31,735 bases of DNA, taken from positions 1 to 31,735 of the forward strand of contig DASQKI010000044.1 in the NCBI GenBank assembly GCA_035630615.1. Direction: 5' to 3'. The notes below the pieces were generated by a model. That model did no database searches, was not told the DNA's origin, and worked only from the letters and a program-made list of their open reading frames with translations. Each line of letters opens with the position of its first letter. Within the stretch, counting starts at the first letter, position 1. A program made the position numbers and the translations under genes. The stretch comes from DATFRX01 sp035630615. GTDB taxonomy: Bacteria > Actinomycetota > Actinomycetes > Propionibacteriales > Nocardioidaceae. Shown here piece by piece: positions 23,401 through 31,735 of the stretch.

Positions 23401-25620
23401 ATGGAAGGTTCATCTCATCGGGGTCGAGGACAGCGTCCAAATCTGGTCCGACGCGTGGTGGGCTCGCTCGCTGTCGCCTTGATCGTCGCCGCGGCCTTAG
23501 TCGCGACGCGACCAGCAACAGCCGTGCCGTCAGCAGCGGCGGAGGCGCCGTGGCTCACCGTGTCCAACGACCGCTTCGCGACATTCAGCATCCCGACGGC
23601 CGACATCCAGAGCACTATGGGCGACGTGTCGCAGGTCGTCGCGGAAGGCAACTTCGGCAAGTCCGCCAACTGGGCAGAGCTCGGGCTCACCCGCCGGGGC
23701 GACGCTTGGACGGCCGTGATCGGCCCCCTCGAGCCGGGGCTGTACTACTACCAGATCACAGGAGACGACACGAAGGTCGTGAAGGACCCGACGAACCCCA
23801 CGAGCGTCCAGTCCGAGCCGGAGTGGAGCACCTTCTTCGTCCCGGGTGACTCGGCACGCCTACTGGCCGACGTACCCGAGGGTCAGGGGGGCACGGTCGA
23901 GGAATTGACGTACCATAGCGACGTCGCGGGCGAGGACCGGTCCGCCATGGTGTGGACGCCGCCGGGATATAACCCCGATCGCGCCAAGCCGTATCCGGTG
24001 TTCTACCTCCAGCACGGCGGCGGTCAGAGCTATCGCGACTGGGTCGAGGTCGGACGCGCCAAGCAGATCCTCGACAACCTTTCCCTCGGCGGCGACATCG
24101 TGCCGATGGTGGTCGTCATGGGCAACGGCAACGTCTCCGACTTCCAGACAGAGCTGCTCCAGAACATCATGCCGGCAGCCCGCAGCCACTACAACATCGC
24201 CCGCGCCCCAGGGCAGCAGGCGCTCGCCGGATTGTCGCTGGGCGGATTGCAGGCGCTAAGCACTCTGGTCGCCCACCCGGGCGAGTTCGCGTACGTCGGT
24301 TCGTTCGCGGGCTTCCTCCCCGGTGACATCAGCCGCGCGCAAGCCAGGGCGATCAACCAGGGCACGGAGGCGCTGCGCATCTACACCGGGAACGTCACCG
24401 ATCTCGCGTACAACGCCAACTACGACCTGCTTCAGAAGTTCAACAAGGCCGGAGTCGAGTACGAGTTCGACGGAGTAAACCCGGATAACGGTCACAACTG
24501 GAACGCGTGGCAGGAGAATCTGATCGACTTCGCGCCGCGACTCTTCCACAAGGTGTCTGACCATGGCCCGAGCCCCGGTCACCTGCCGCTGAACAGCAGG
24601 TTCAGCCCGCCGCCCGCCGGCACGACCCCGACGCCGTGGCTCAGTAAGGACGCCAACGGAGACACGTTCGTCACCTTCGAGACCACCACAGAGTTCCAGA
24701 ACGCACAGCACGTCACCGTGTGGGGCAACTGGGCGCCGGGCGGAAGCTGGACGCGTGTCGAGCTCTCTCGCTCAGGTAACCGGTGGCGGGGAACCGTGGG
24801 CCCACTCAAGCCCGGGTTCTACTACTACCGGTTCATCGTGGATCGGGTCTCCACGAAGGACACGTCGAACCCGACTCACGTCACCTCCGAGCCGACATGG
24901 AGCACGTTCTTCGTCGCAGGCCAGTCGGCACGCCTGCTCGCCGACGTACCCGAGGGTCAGGGTGGCACGGTCGAGGAGATGACGTACCACAGCAATGTGG
25001 CCGGCGCGGACCGCACGTCGTACGTGTGGACGCCGCCAGGCTACGACCCCGATCGCGCCGAGCCGTACCCCGTCTTCTACCTGCAGCATGGCGCTGGCCA
25101 GAGCTACACCGACTGGGTCGAGATGGGTCGCGCCAAGCAGATTCTCGACAACCTCTCCCTCGACGGGGACCTCGAGCCGATGGTGGTCGTGATGAGCAAC
25201 GGCAACGTGTCCGACTTCACCAAGGAACTGCTCGAGAACATCGCTCCGGCGGCGGAGGCGATGTACAACATCTCCGACGATCCGTCGCGGCGGGCTCTCG
25301 CCGGTCTCTCGATGGGCGGCGGCCAGACGTACTCCGTGCTCAAATCGCATCCGGGTGCGTTCGCGTACATCGGGACGTTCTCGGCCGGCTTCGGCAGCAC
25401 GACAGGCGTCGACGTCGAGGCGATCAACAACGGCACCGAGTTGCTGCGGGTGTACACCGGTGACCCGACCGACTTCGCATACAACGGCGTCATCAGCTCG
25501 CTCGCGACGATGGATCGGCTCGGCATCGAGTACGAGTTCGACGGCCCCACGCCAGGCCCGCACGGCTGGGACACGTGGCAGAAGAATCTGATCGACTTCG
25601 CGCCCCGTCTGTTCCAGTAG
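23401..25620 (+). CDS. Secreted esterase with two tandem E-set plus esterase-D-like catalytic domains
   Basis: A 739-residue exported protein. Residues 1-48 form a signal peptide (basic RRVVGS, hydrophobic core, then AVPSAAAEA). Two copies of the same unit follow. Copy 1: an Ig-like E-set/CBM48-like domain (about 50-148) and an alpha/beta-hydrolase esterase domain (about 152-385) with GLSLGG (Ser279) and NGHNW (His365). Copy 2: about 410-508 and 510-739, with GLSMGG (Ser637) and PHGW (His721). Shared blocks such as RLLADVPEGQGGTVEE and RAKQILDNLSL are nearly identical, so the duplication is recent or kept similar. The fold matches feruloyl/acetyl-xylan esterases of the esterase D type, which remove acyl groups from arabinoxylan. 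AAGGAGAGGG precedes ATG 23401. The neighbouring xylose genes support the role. Confidence 0.88.
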   Translation: MEGSSHRGRGQRPNLVRRVVGSLAVALIVAAALVATRPATAVPSAAAEAPWLTVSNDRFATFSIPTADIQSTMGDVSQVVAEGNFGKSANWAELGLTRRGDAWTAVIGPLEPGLYYYQITGDDTKVVKDPTNPTSVQSEPEWSTFFVPGDSARLLADVPEGQGGTVEELTYHSDVAGEDRSAMVWTPPGYNPDRAKPYPVFYLQHGGGQSYRDWVEVGRAKQILDNLSLGGDIVPMVVVMGNGNVSDFQTELLQNIMPAARSHYNIARAPGQQALAGLSLGGLQALSTLVAHPGEFAYVGSFAGFLPGDISRAQARAINQGTEALRIYTGNVTDLAYNANYDLLQKFNKAGVEYEFDGVNPDNGHNWNAWQENLIDFAPRLFHKVSDHGPSPGHLPLNSRFSPPPAGTTPTPWLSKDANGDTFVTFETTTEFQNAQHVTVWGNWAPGGSWTRVELSRSGNRWRGTVGPLKPGFYYYRFIVDRVSTKDTSNPTHVTSEPTWSTFFVAGQSARLLADVPEGQGGTVEEMTYHSNVAGADRTSYVWTPPGYDPDRAEPYPVFYLQHGAGQSYTDWVEMGRAKQILDNLSLDGDLEPMVVVMSNGNVSDFTKELLENIAPAAEAMYNISDDPSRRALAGLSMGGGQTYSVLKSHPGAFAYIGTFSAGFGSTTGVDVEAINNGTELLRVYTGDPTDFAYNGVISSLATMDRLGIEYEFDGPTPGPHGWDTWQKNLIDFAPRLFQ

Positions 25621-25637
25621 CCCCTATCACCGACGAG

Positions 25638-25674
25638 CGGCGCGGCCGGCCCCACGAGCGGGCCGGCCGCGCCG
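25638..25674. terminator. Strong bidirectional hairpin between convergent genes
   Basis: A perfect 15 bp, all-GC stem (25638-25652 with 25660-25674) and a 7-nt loop fill most of the 57-base spacer between the esterase and the convergent regulator. There is no T-run. It would end transcription from both sides. Confidence 0.75.
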
Positions 25675-25677
25675 GCG

Positions 25678-26748
25678 TCAGGCCGTCGTCACGCCGTCAG
25701 CCGACGCGTGGTCGCCGACGTGGCTACTGAACCCGGTGGACTCGCGGGCGACGATCGTGAACTCAGGCTTGATCAGTCTCGGCGACTGACGGGCATCGGC
25801 CGTCTCGTTGATCCGCTCGATGAGGAGGTTGACCGCGGTCTCGGCGATCTCCTGCCGTCCCGGATCGACACTGGACAGGGAGGGGACCGAGAACTGGGAT
25901 TCATCGAGGTTGTCGAAGCCGATCACGGCGACATCGTCAGGCACCTGCCGGCCCGCCTCGCCGAGGACACGCAAGGCACCGAGGGCGAGCGTGTCGTTCA
26001 GCGCGAATACGCTGTCGAACGCGATGCCTGCGTCAAGGAGTTCACGCATGGCTTCGGCTCCGTTTTCGCGATGCCATGGTGCCGCGACCCGTATGAGATC
26101 AGGATCGGCAGCCATCCCGGCCGCCTCCAGAGCGGCTCGGTAGCCCCGTAACCGCAGATCCGCCGCACGTACGGCCTCGCGCCGGTCGGGGTGCGCACCG
26201 ATCAGCGCGATCCTTCGCCGGCCGATGTCGAGCAGGTGCTCGACGGCGGCCTTAGCGGAACTCACGTTGTGCATCGTCACATGGTCGGTGGGACCGCCGA
26301 AGATGCGTTCGCCGAGGAGTACGAGGGGAAACGGGACGTCGAGCAGGTCCCGGTCCTCCTGTCCCAGCCGCTCCGGGCTGAACACGATGCCGTCGGTCAA
26401 GCGAATCGGCCGGCCACCGGATAGAACCTCGATCTCGCGGTCGCGGTTACCGCTGGTCTGCTCGACGACGACACCGAGGTTGTGGGTCTCGGCGGCCCGG
26501 ATGATCGCGTCGGCGAGCTCTGCGAAGTAGTTCTGCGCGAGCTCGGGTACCGCGAGCCCGACAACGCCCGTCCGCCCGACCCGCAACCCGCGCGCGGAGA
26601 GATTGGGGCGATAACCGAGCTCGTCAATCGCCGACAGCACCCGCGTTCGCGTGGTGGGACGAACATGCGGATAGTCGTTGACCACGTTCGACACGGTCCG
26701 GACGGAGACACCAGCCAGACGCGCCACGTCGCGCAGGGTCGGAGTCAC
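25678..26748 (-). CDS. LacI-family transcriptional regulator, probable xylan/xylose regulator
   Basis: A 356-residue LacI-type repressor. The HTH is TLRDVARLAGVSVRTVSNVVNDY, followed by the hinge LGYRPNLSARGLRVGRTG. The ligand domain carries VGLAVPELAQNYFAELADAIIRAA, ILLGERI-like FPLVLLGERIFG, HVTMHNVSSAKAAVEHLLDIGRRRIALIG, FALNDTLALGALRVL and VIGFDNLDESQFSVPSLSSV. Start: GTG 26748 has GGAG 6 bases upstream and places the HTH at the N-terminus; an ATG at 26796 would add 16 basic residues but has no ribosome site. It lies beside the ABC porter it probably controls and convergent with the esterase. The TTTGCAACGTTGCAAA-type palindromes fit a LacI-family repressor (inference). Confidence 0.88.
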   Translation of the reverse strand: MTPTLRDVARLAGVSVRTVSNVVNDYPHVRPTTRTRVLSAIDELGYRPNLSARGLRVGRTGVVGLAVPELAQNYFAELADAIIRAAETHNLGVVVEQTSGNRDREIEVLSGGRPIRLTDGIVFSPERLGQEDRDLLDVPFPLVLLGERIFGGPTDHVTMHNVSSAKAAVEHLLDIGRRRIALIGAHPDRREAVRAADLRLRGYRAALEAAGMAADPDLIRVAAPWHRENGAEAMRELLDAGIAFDSVFALNDTLALGALRVLGEAGRQVPDDVAVIGFDNLDESQFSVPSLSSVDPGRQEIAETAVNLLIERINETADARQSPRLIKPEFTIVARESTGFSSHVGDHASADGVTTA

Positions 26749-26893
26749 GCGCGTCTCCACTCGGTCGGTCGACTCGGGCTGGCGCCGCCTGGACATACCG
26801 CGAGGATAACCATGCCGGCGTCCTCGTCAGTCTCCCCCCGCGCCACCGCAATCCGCCGGTCAGCGACGGGGCGACCCTGCGTCCGGGTAACCC

Positions 26894-26955
26894 TTGACAC
26901 GCGTCGGGCGGGTTGCCATAGTCAGCGACTAACTAATCTTTGCAACGTTGCAAAG
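26894..26955 (+). promoter_or_regulatory. Promoter and overlapping operator of the sugar ABC transporter operon
   Basis: TTGACA (26894-26899) is a perfect -35 box, followed by a 17-nt spacer and CATAGT (26917-26922) as the -10. Just downstream lies CTTTGCAACGTTGCAAAG (26938-26955), a perfect 18 bp palindrome and the strongest copy of the motif in the window. A repressor bound there would block the start of transcription. The SBP start codon is at 26985. Confidence 0.75.
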
Positions 26956-26984
26956 CCGGGAATCCCGGAGGGAAACCGAGGCCA

Positions 26985-28343
26985 ATGAAGAGGAAGCCAT
27001 TCCTAGGCGCAGTATCAGTGTTCGCGATGGCGAGCGCACTTGTCGCGTGCTCGTCGGGGGATGACGCAAGCAGCGGCGGCGGCGGCGGTGGCGCGAGCGG
27101 CTGCACGAACTCCATTCCGAAGGAAGACCTGCCGGTCGTGTCGATGTGGGCCTGGTACCCCAACATGGACAAGGCCATCGACAACTTCAACGAGCAGAAC
27201 GACGAGGTCCAGGTCTGCTGGACGAACGTCGGCGAAGGCGGCGACGAGTACGACAAGTTCCAGACGGCAATCTCGTCGGGCACCGGCGCCCCTGACGTGA
27301 TCATGCTCGAGGCCGACCGGATCTCCACGTACCAGATCCAAGACGCGCTCGTCGACATCAGTGACTATGGCTACGACGAGGTCGCGGACAACTACGGTGA
27401 GGGCGCGTGGAAGGACGTCTCGATCGGTGACGCGATCTACGGCGTGCCGGTCGACGGCGGCCCGATGGGGATGATCTACCGCACGGACATCTTCGAGCAG
27501 TACGACATCACGCCACCGACGACGTGGGCCGAGTACGAGCAGGCGGCCCAGAAGGTCAAGGACGCCGGTGGTCCGCTCTTCGGCGACCTCGGGGCGAACG
27601 TGCCGGCGCTCATCATGGCGCTGCAGATCCAGAAGGGCGCGACCCCGTTCGAGTACGACCCGACCCAGCCCGAGACGATCGGCATCAACCTGAACGACCA
27701 GGCCTCGAAGGACGTGCTCGACTACTGGGCTGGGCTCGTCGACCAGGGGCTCGTCGGGACCCAGGACCACTTCACGCCGGAATACATCTCCGGCGTCATC
27801 AAGGGCGACTACGCGACGTACATCTCGGCGGCGTGGACACCCGGATATCTCACCGGCTCCGGTGTCGGCGAAGGCAAGGACGCGGGCAAATTCGCGGTCG
27901 CGCCACTCCCACAGTGGGACCCCAGCAGTCCGGTGCAGGTGAACTGGGGAGGATCCGCATTCTCGGTCACGAGCCAGGCCGACGACCCCGAGCTGGCGGC
28001 GAAGGTGGCGTACGGCGTCTACGCCGACGAGGAGACCCTCACCGACGGCTGGACGAACCAGATCATCTTCCCACTCAACCTCAACGCGCTCCACGACCCC
28101 GAGTTCGTCAATCTGCACTCGGAGTTCTTCGGCGGCCAGCAGGCCAACAAGGAGGTCTATGTCCCCGCGGCGAACGCCTACGAGGGCTTCACGTACAGCC
28201 CGTTCCAGGAGTACTACTACGACGCCATGACCAAGCAGCTCGCCGCGATCAACGAGGGTTCGATCTCCGGTTCGGAGGCGGCCGACCGGCTGCAAGACGA
28301 TGTCGTGGGCTACGCCGAGGAGCAGGGATTCACCGTCCAATGA
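26985..28343 (+). CDS. ABC transporter sugar-binding lipoprotein (family 1)
   Basis: A 452-residue extracellular solute-binding lipoprotein. The signal peptide MKRKPFLGAVSVFAMASALVAC ends in a lipobox (LVAC) with Cys22 as the lipidation site, followed by an SSGDDASSGGGGGG linker. The mature part fits carbohydrate uptake family 1 (CUT1): VSMWAWYPNMDKAIDNFNEQN, GTGAPDVIMLEADRISTYQI, YGVPVDGGPMGMIYRTDIF, and AGLVDQGL later. It would capture oligosaccharides, here probably arabinoxylo-oligosaccharides, and deliver them to the two permeases encoded next. ATG 26985 has GGAGG upstream; the in-frame extension to 26940 overlaps the operator. The 70-base gap to the first permease gene is consistent with one operon. 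Confidence 0.93.
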   Translation: MKRKPFLGAVSVFAMASALVACSSGDDASSGGGGGGASGCTNSIPKEDLPVVSMWAWYPNMDKAIDNFNEQNDEVQVCWTNVGEGGDEYDKFQTAISSGTGAPDVIMLEADRISTYQIQDALVDISDYGYDEVADNYGEGAWKDVSIGDAIYGVPVDGGPMGMIYRTDIFEQYDITPPTTWAEYEQAAQKVKDAGGPLFGDLGANVPALIMALQIQKGATPFEYDPTQPETIGINLNDQASKDVLDYWAGLVDQGLVGTQDHFTPEYISGVIKGDYATYISAAWTPGYLTGSGVGEGKDAGKFAVAPLPQWDPSSPVQVNWGGSAFSVTSQADDPELAAKVAYGVYADEETLTDGWTNQIIFPLNLNALHDPEFVNLHSEFFGGQQANKEVYVPAANAYEGFTYSPFQEYYYDAMTKQLAAINEGSISGSEAADRLQDDVVGYAEEQGFTVQ

Positions 28344-28413
28344 CATCGAGGGAGGGCCGGCCTGCCAGCGGCGGGGCGGCCCGCCCGCGTCCCCACACAA
28401 TCCCGGAGCTCGG

Positions 28414-29343
28414 ATGACCCTCCAGATGGCGGAGCGCACGCAGCGCACCCGACCGAAGACCCGCAAGGCGGGCAAGGTGTCGAGGCGTGAGCAGGCGACG
28501 GGGTGGCTCTTCCTGGCGCCGTTCGCGCTCACCTTCCTGGCGTTCCTCGTCGCACCGCTCTTGTACGCGTTGTACCTCAGCCTGTTCCAGAAGCAGCTGA
28601 TCGGCGGCACGAGCTTCGTCTTCCTCGACAACTACTCCAAGGCGTTCACCGACCCGACCTTCCTCGATGGGGCGTGGTTCGTCGTTCGCTTCTCCGCCGT
28701 CAGCATCCCGATCCAGATGCTCGTCGCACTCGGGATGGCGCTGATCCTCGACACCGTCACGTCGGCGTTCTCGCGCTTCTCGCGGCTGATGATCTTTCTC
28801 CCCTATGCGATCCCCACGGTCATCGGCGCCCTCATGTGGGGCTTCCTCTACAGCAAGAGCTTCGGGCCTCTCAATGACGTCTTCGGCGCGAGTGCGCCCG
28901 ACTTCCTCAGTAGTCAGCTGATCTTCTACGGCCTGCTCAACATCGTCACCTGGCAGTGGACCGGCTACTACATGATCATCCTGTTCGCGGCGCTCCAGGG
29001 CATCGATCCGACCTTGTACGAGGCCGCCCGCATCGACGGCGCGAGCGCGTGGCAGATCGCGCTGCGGATCAAGATCCCGCTGATCACGCCCGCGCTGCTC
29101 CTGATCCTCGTCTTCGCGCTGATCGGCACGCTGCAGTTCTTCAACGAACCCGAGATCCTGCGCGAACTCGCCGCTGGGGCGATCAGCCCGGACTACACGC
29201 CCAACATGTACGCGTACCACCAGGCCCTTGGCCTCGCGAACTTCAACTATGGTGCCGCGATCTCGTTCGCGCTCGGCGGAGTCGTGTTCGTCTGCGTCTA
29301 CGTCTTCATGTTCCTCACCCGCAAGCGGGGGAGCTTCTTCTGA
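28414..29343 (+). CDS. Sugar ABC transporter permease (MalF-like)
   Basis: A 309-residue inner-membrane permease of the CUT1 type. A basic cytoplasmic N-terminus (1-28) is followed by about six transmembrane helices starting at WLFLAPFALTFLAFLVAPLLYAL. The EAA loop, which contacts the ATPase, is visible as EAARIDGASAWQIALRIKIPL (203-223). ATG 28414 with GGAG 6 bases upstream is preferred over the frame extension to 28300, which lies inside the binding-protein gene. The stop TGA overlaps the ATG of the second permease by one base (TGATG), so the pair is translationally coupled. Together they form the heterodimeric channel. Confidence 0.94.
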   Translation: MTLQMAERTQRTRPKTRKAGKVSRREQATGWLFLAPFALTFLAFLVAPLLYALYLSLFQKQLIGGTSFVFLDNYSKAFTDPTFLDGAWFVVRFSAVSIPIQMLVALGMALILDTVTSAFSRFSRLMIFLPYAIPTVIGALMWGFLYSKSFGPLNDVFGASAPDFLSSQLIFYGLLNIVTWQWTGYYMIILFAALQGIDPTLYEAARIDGASAWQIALRIKIPLITPALLLILVFALIGTLQFFNEPEILRELAAGAISPDYTPNMYAYHQALGLANFNYGAAISFALGGVVFVCVYVFMFLTRKRGSFF

Positions 29344-30227
29344 TGACCGGTCGCACCGTCTCGGCCTCTCGTCGCCGTCGCAGCCAGCCCCACCTGCCGC
29401 TGCAGATCCTCCTCGGATTCCTGGTCCTCTATTACCTCGTGCCGTTCTGGTGGGTCGTCGTGAACAGCTCGAAGGACGCCCCCGGACTGTTCGGCGGTGG
29501 CAACGCGCTGTGGTTCGCCGACAACATCGACTTCATCGGAAATCTCCAAGAGCTGTTCACCTACAACGACGGCATCTATCTGAGGTGGATGTTCAACTCC
29601 GCGCTCTACGCTGTCGCGGGCGGAGTGGGCGCCACCACGCTGGCGGTGCTGGCGGGCTACGGCTTCGCCAAGTTCCGCTTCGCCGGCAGGCGCTTCGGCT
29701 TCGCCGTCCTGCTCGGAGCGGTGATGGTCCCCCAGACCGCGCTGGTGATCCCCACCTTCGTCCTGTTCTCGGAGCTTGGCCTGACGAACACGATCTGGGC
29801 GGTGATCCTTCCGACGCTCCTCAACCCGTTCGGTGTCTACCTGATGCACGTCTACGCGCGCGACGCCGTTCCCGACGAGCTCCTGGACGCGGGGCGAGTC
29901 GACGGTGCGGGCGAGGGGCGGATATTTCTCAACGTCGCGCTTCCGCTGATGCGGCCCGCGGTCGTCACTGTGCTCCTGCTGTCCGTCGTGGCCGCCTGGA
30001 ACAACTACTTCCTGCCACTCGCGATGCTGTCGGACAACCGACTCTTCCCGGTGACGGTCGGCCTCGACATGTGGCAGGGCACCGCCGGGGGGAACAACGC
30101 CGGCACCACGCCGCTCTGGAGCATCATCATTATGGGAGCGCTCGTCTCGGTGATCCCGCTCATCATCGCCTTCCTCCTCTTACAGCGCTATTGGCGCGGA
30201 GGCCTGTCCATCGGGAGCGTGAAGTAG
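29343..30227 (+). CDS. Sugar ABC transporter permease (MalG-like)
   Basis: A 294-residue permease, the partner of the one before. Basic N-terminus, then LQILLGFLVLYYLVPFWWVVVNS as TM1, a periplasmic loop, and VAGGVGATTLAVLAGYGFAKFRF, typical of MalG-type subunits. The EAA loop reads DAGRVDGAGEGRIFLNVALPL (around 182-202), with the usual Glu-Ala replaced by Asp-Ala. The ATG overlaps the previous stop codon. No ATPase gene follows. In many actinobacteria CUT1 porters share one remote MsiK/MalK-type ATPase, so this absence is expected. The GH51 gene begins 45 bases later and is probably in the same operon. Confidence 0.94.
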   Translation: MTGRTVSASRRRRSQPHLPLQILLGFLVLYYLVPFWWVVVNSSKDAPGLFGGGNALWFADNIDFIGNLQELFTYNDGIYLRWMFNSALYAVAGGVGATTLAVLAGYGFAKFRFAGRRFGFAVLLGAVMVPQTALVIPTFVLFSELGLTNTIWAVILPTLLNPFGVYLMHVYARDAVPDELLDAGRVDGAGEGRIFLNVALPLMRPAVVTVLLLSVVAAWNNYFLPLAMLSDNRLFPVTVGLDMWQGTAGGNNAGTTPLWSIIIMGALVSVIPLIIAFLLLQRYWRGGLSIGSVK

Positions 30228-30272
30228 CCGATCCCACATCCGCACCTCACCCCGCCGACTCAGAAGAGGACC

Positions 30273-31735
30273 ATGATCCGCGCACACCTGACTATCGACG
30301 CGTCCTTCACCGTCGGTCCCATCAACCGCCGCCTCTTCGGCTCGATGGTTGAGCACCTCGGCCGCTGCGTGTACGACGGGATCTACGAACCAGACCACTC
30401 CACCGCCGACAAGCTGGGGTACCGCGAGGACGTGATCGCGCTGGTTCGCGAGCTCGGCGTGACGACCATCCGCTACCCCGGCGGCAACTTTGTGTCGGGC
30501 TATCGATGGGAGGACGGCGTAGGGCCGCGCGAGGAGCGGCCCCGCCGGCTCAACGTCGCTTGGCATTCGACCGAGACCAACGAGGTCGGACTGGACGAGT
30601 TCGCCGCCTGGCTCCGCACGGTCGACAGCGAACTCATGTACACGGTCAATCTCGGCACCCGCGGAGTCCAGGAGGCGCTGGACGTCCTCGAGTACGCGAA
30701 CACTCGCTCGGGGACGCAGTTGTCGGACCTGCGCATCGCCAACGGCGCACCTGAGCCACACAACATCCGTATGTGGTGCCTGGGGAACGAGATGGACGGG
30801 CCGTGGCAGCTTGGCCATGGGACGGCCGAAGAGTACGCCAGCCTCGCGGCCAGGACCGCCCGCGCGATGCGGCAGATCGACCCTGACCTCGAGCTCGTCG
30901 TATGCGGTAGCTCGAGCGCGCAGATGCCTACGTTCGGCAGCTGGGAGCACACAGTGCTCGAAGCGACCTACGACGACGTCGACTACATCTCCTGTCACGC
31001 CTACTACGAACCGATAGACGGCGACTACGCCAGCTTCCTCGCGTCCGCAGTGAACATGGACCGGTTCATCGAGAAGATCGCCGCGACCGCCGACCACGTC
31101 AAGGCCGAACGCGGTAGTGAAAAGACAATGGGAATCTCCTTCGACGAGTGGGGCGTCTGGTACCAGTCGCGCTACAACGACGTCGAGAAGATCACCGACG
31201 TCGACACCTGGCCAATCGCCCCCCGGCTGCTGGAAGACACCTACTCGGTGATGGACGCCGTCGTCTTCGGCAATCTGCTGATCTCGTTGATCAGACACGC
31301 GGACCGTGTCACATCCGCGAGCCTCGCGCAGCTCGTCAACGTCATCGCTCCGATCGTGACCGAGCCAGCCGGACCGGCGTGGCGACAAACAACCTTCTAT
31401 CCCTTCGCACTCACCTCACGACTCGCTCGGGGCGAAGCGCTCGAGCTCAATCTGGACTGTCCGACACACTCGACAGCCGAGCACGGCGACGTCCCGCTCA
31501 TCGACGCCGCCGCAACCCGTGATAGGGACACCGGCGACGCCGCGGTGTTCCTCGTCAACCGAGACGAACGAAGCCCGACGTGTATCGAGATCGACGTCCG
31601 AATGCTCGGACAGGTCGCCATCCATTCGGCCCAAACCCTCAGCGACGACGACCCCCACGCCACAAACTCGCTGCACCATCAAGACCGCGTGGGCCTGGCG
31701 ACCAACCCGACTGCCACTCTGCGCGACGGCACGGC
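30273..31735 (+). CDS. GH51 alpha-L-arabinofuranosidase (3' end beyond the window)
   Basis: The frame from ATG 30273 (AGAAGAGGACC upstream) stays open to the last base: 487 complete codons of a family usually near 500, so only the end is missing. It hydrolyses terminal arabinofuranosyl links in arabinoxylan or arabinan fragments. Marks: NRRLFGSMVEHLGRCVYDGIYEP, VTTIRYPGGNFVSGYRWEDG, the acid/base in WCLGNEMDGPWQ (Glu173), YISCHAYYEP, and the nucleophile in ISFDEWGVWY (Glu292), followed by a C-terminal beta domain. There is no signal peptide, so it acts in the cytoplasm on imported oligosaccharides. It follows the ABC permeases closely, which supports an uptake-and-cleave operon that supplies arabinose to araBDA. 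Confidence 0.95.
   Translation, partial: MIRAHLTIDASFTVGPINRRLFGSMVEHLGRCVYDGIYEPDHSTADKLGYREDVIALVRELGVTTIRYPGGNFVSGYRWEDGVGPREERPRRLNVAWHSTETNEVGLDEFAAWLRTVDSELMYTVNLGTRGVQEALDVLEYANTRSGTQLSDLRIANGAPEPHNIRMWCLGNEMDGPWQLGHGTAEEYASLAARTARAMRQIDPDLELVVCGSSSAQMPTFGSWEHTVLEATYDDVDYISCHAYYEPIDGDYASFLASAVNMDRFIEKIAATADHVKAERGSEKTMGISFDEWGVWYQSRYNDVEKITDVDTWPIAPRLLEDTYSVMDAVVFGNLLISLIRHADRVTSASLAQLVNVIAPIVTEPAGPAWRQTTFYPFALTSRLARGEALELNLDCPTHSTAEHGDVPLIDAAATRDRDTGDAAVFLVNRDERSPTCIEIDVRMLGQVAIHSAQTLSDDDPHATNSLHHQDRVGLATNPTATLRDGT

Noticed and set aside
27015..28631. A 538-residue minus-strand frame opposite the sugar-binding protein
   Set aside because: A high-GC shadow of the coding strand with no recognisable domain; the lipoprotein frame has a lipobox and family motifs.

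Overview
High-GC DNA with GTG starts, LacI-family sugar regulators and an ABC sugar porter without its own ATPase. This suggests a saprophytic soil or plant-associated actinomycete. The Propionibacteriales (Kribbella/Nocardioides-like) or Jiangella-like groups are guesses, and the genus cannot be fixed from the sequence.

Region A (1-12756) is accessory. It opens with the tail of an unrecognised gene and its terminator hairpin. A ~330 bp sequence then appears as two direct copies (641-968 and 12431-12756), each holding an identical 50 bp block made mostly of the 3' half of a tRNA-Pro(GGG). Between the copies lie a decayed MFS pump, an SDR lacking its catalytic tyrosine, a PAP2-type membrane phosphatase with a small partner gene, and a large LuxR/MalT-type (LAL) regulator. 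The regulator is followed by a five-gene cassette: DHA2 efflux pump, hemerythrin-domain protein, alpha/beta hydrolase, cupin and DUF1772 membrane protein. A palindrome near the regulator promoter shares a 16-nt motif with the pump promoter, so the regulator probably controls itself and the cassette. The second repeat abuts a hydrolase fragment that has lost its N-terminal half. No integrase or transposase is visible.

Region B (13074-18082, minus strand) is the L-arabinose isomerase pathway. A LacI-family regulator is followed by araB-araD-araA with almost no spacing, and two near-identical operators lie directly before araB.

Region C (18201-23144) holds a possible xylose and pentonate operon on the minus strand: xylose isomerase, an enolase-superfamily sugar-acid dehydratase and an FAH-family 2-keto-3-deoxy-pentonate dehydratase. 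A convergent semialdehyde dehydrogenase could finish an oxidative (Weimberg-type) route to 2-oxoglutarate, but its reading frame has an amber codon near the N-terminus.

Region D (23145-31735) is for arabinoxylan use: a secreted esterase with two tandem catalytic domains, a LacI-family (XylR-like) regulator, a sugar ABC transporter (lipoprotein plus two permeases) and a GH51 arabinofuranosidase cut by the window end. Palindromes related to TGCAACGTTGCA occur near xylA, upstream of the esterase and at the ABC promoter, tying regions C and D into one likely regulon. The inferred flow is: secreted esterase removes acyl groups, the transporter imports arabinoxylo-oligosaccharides, cytoplasmic GH51 releases arabinose, and AraBDA and XylA feed the pentose phosphate pathway.
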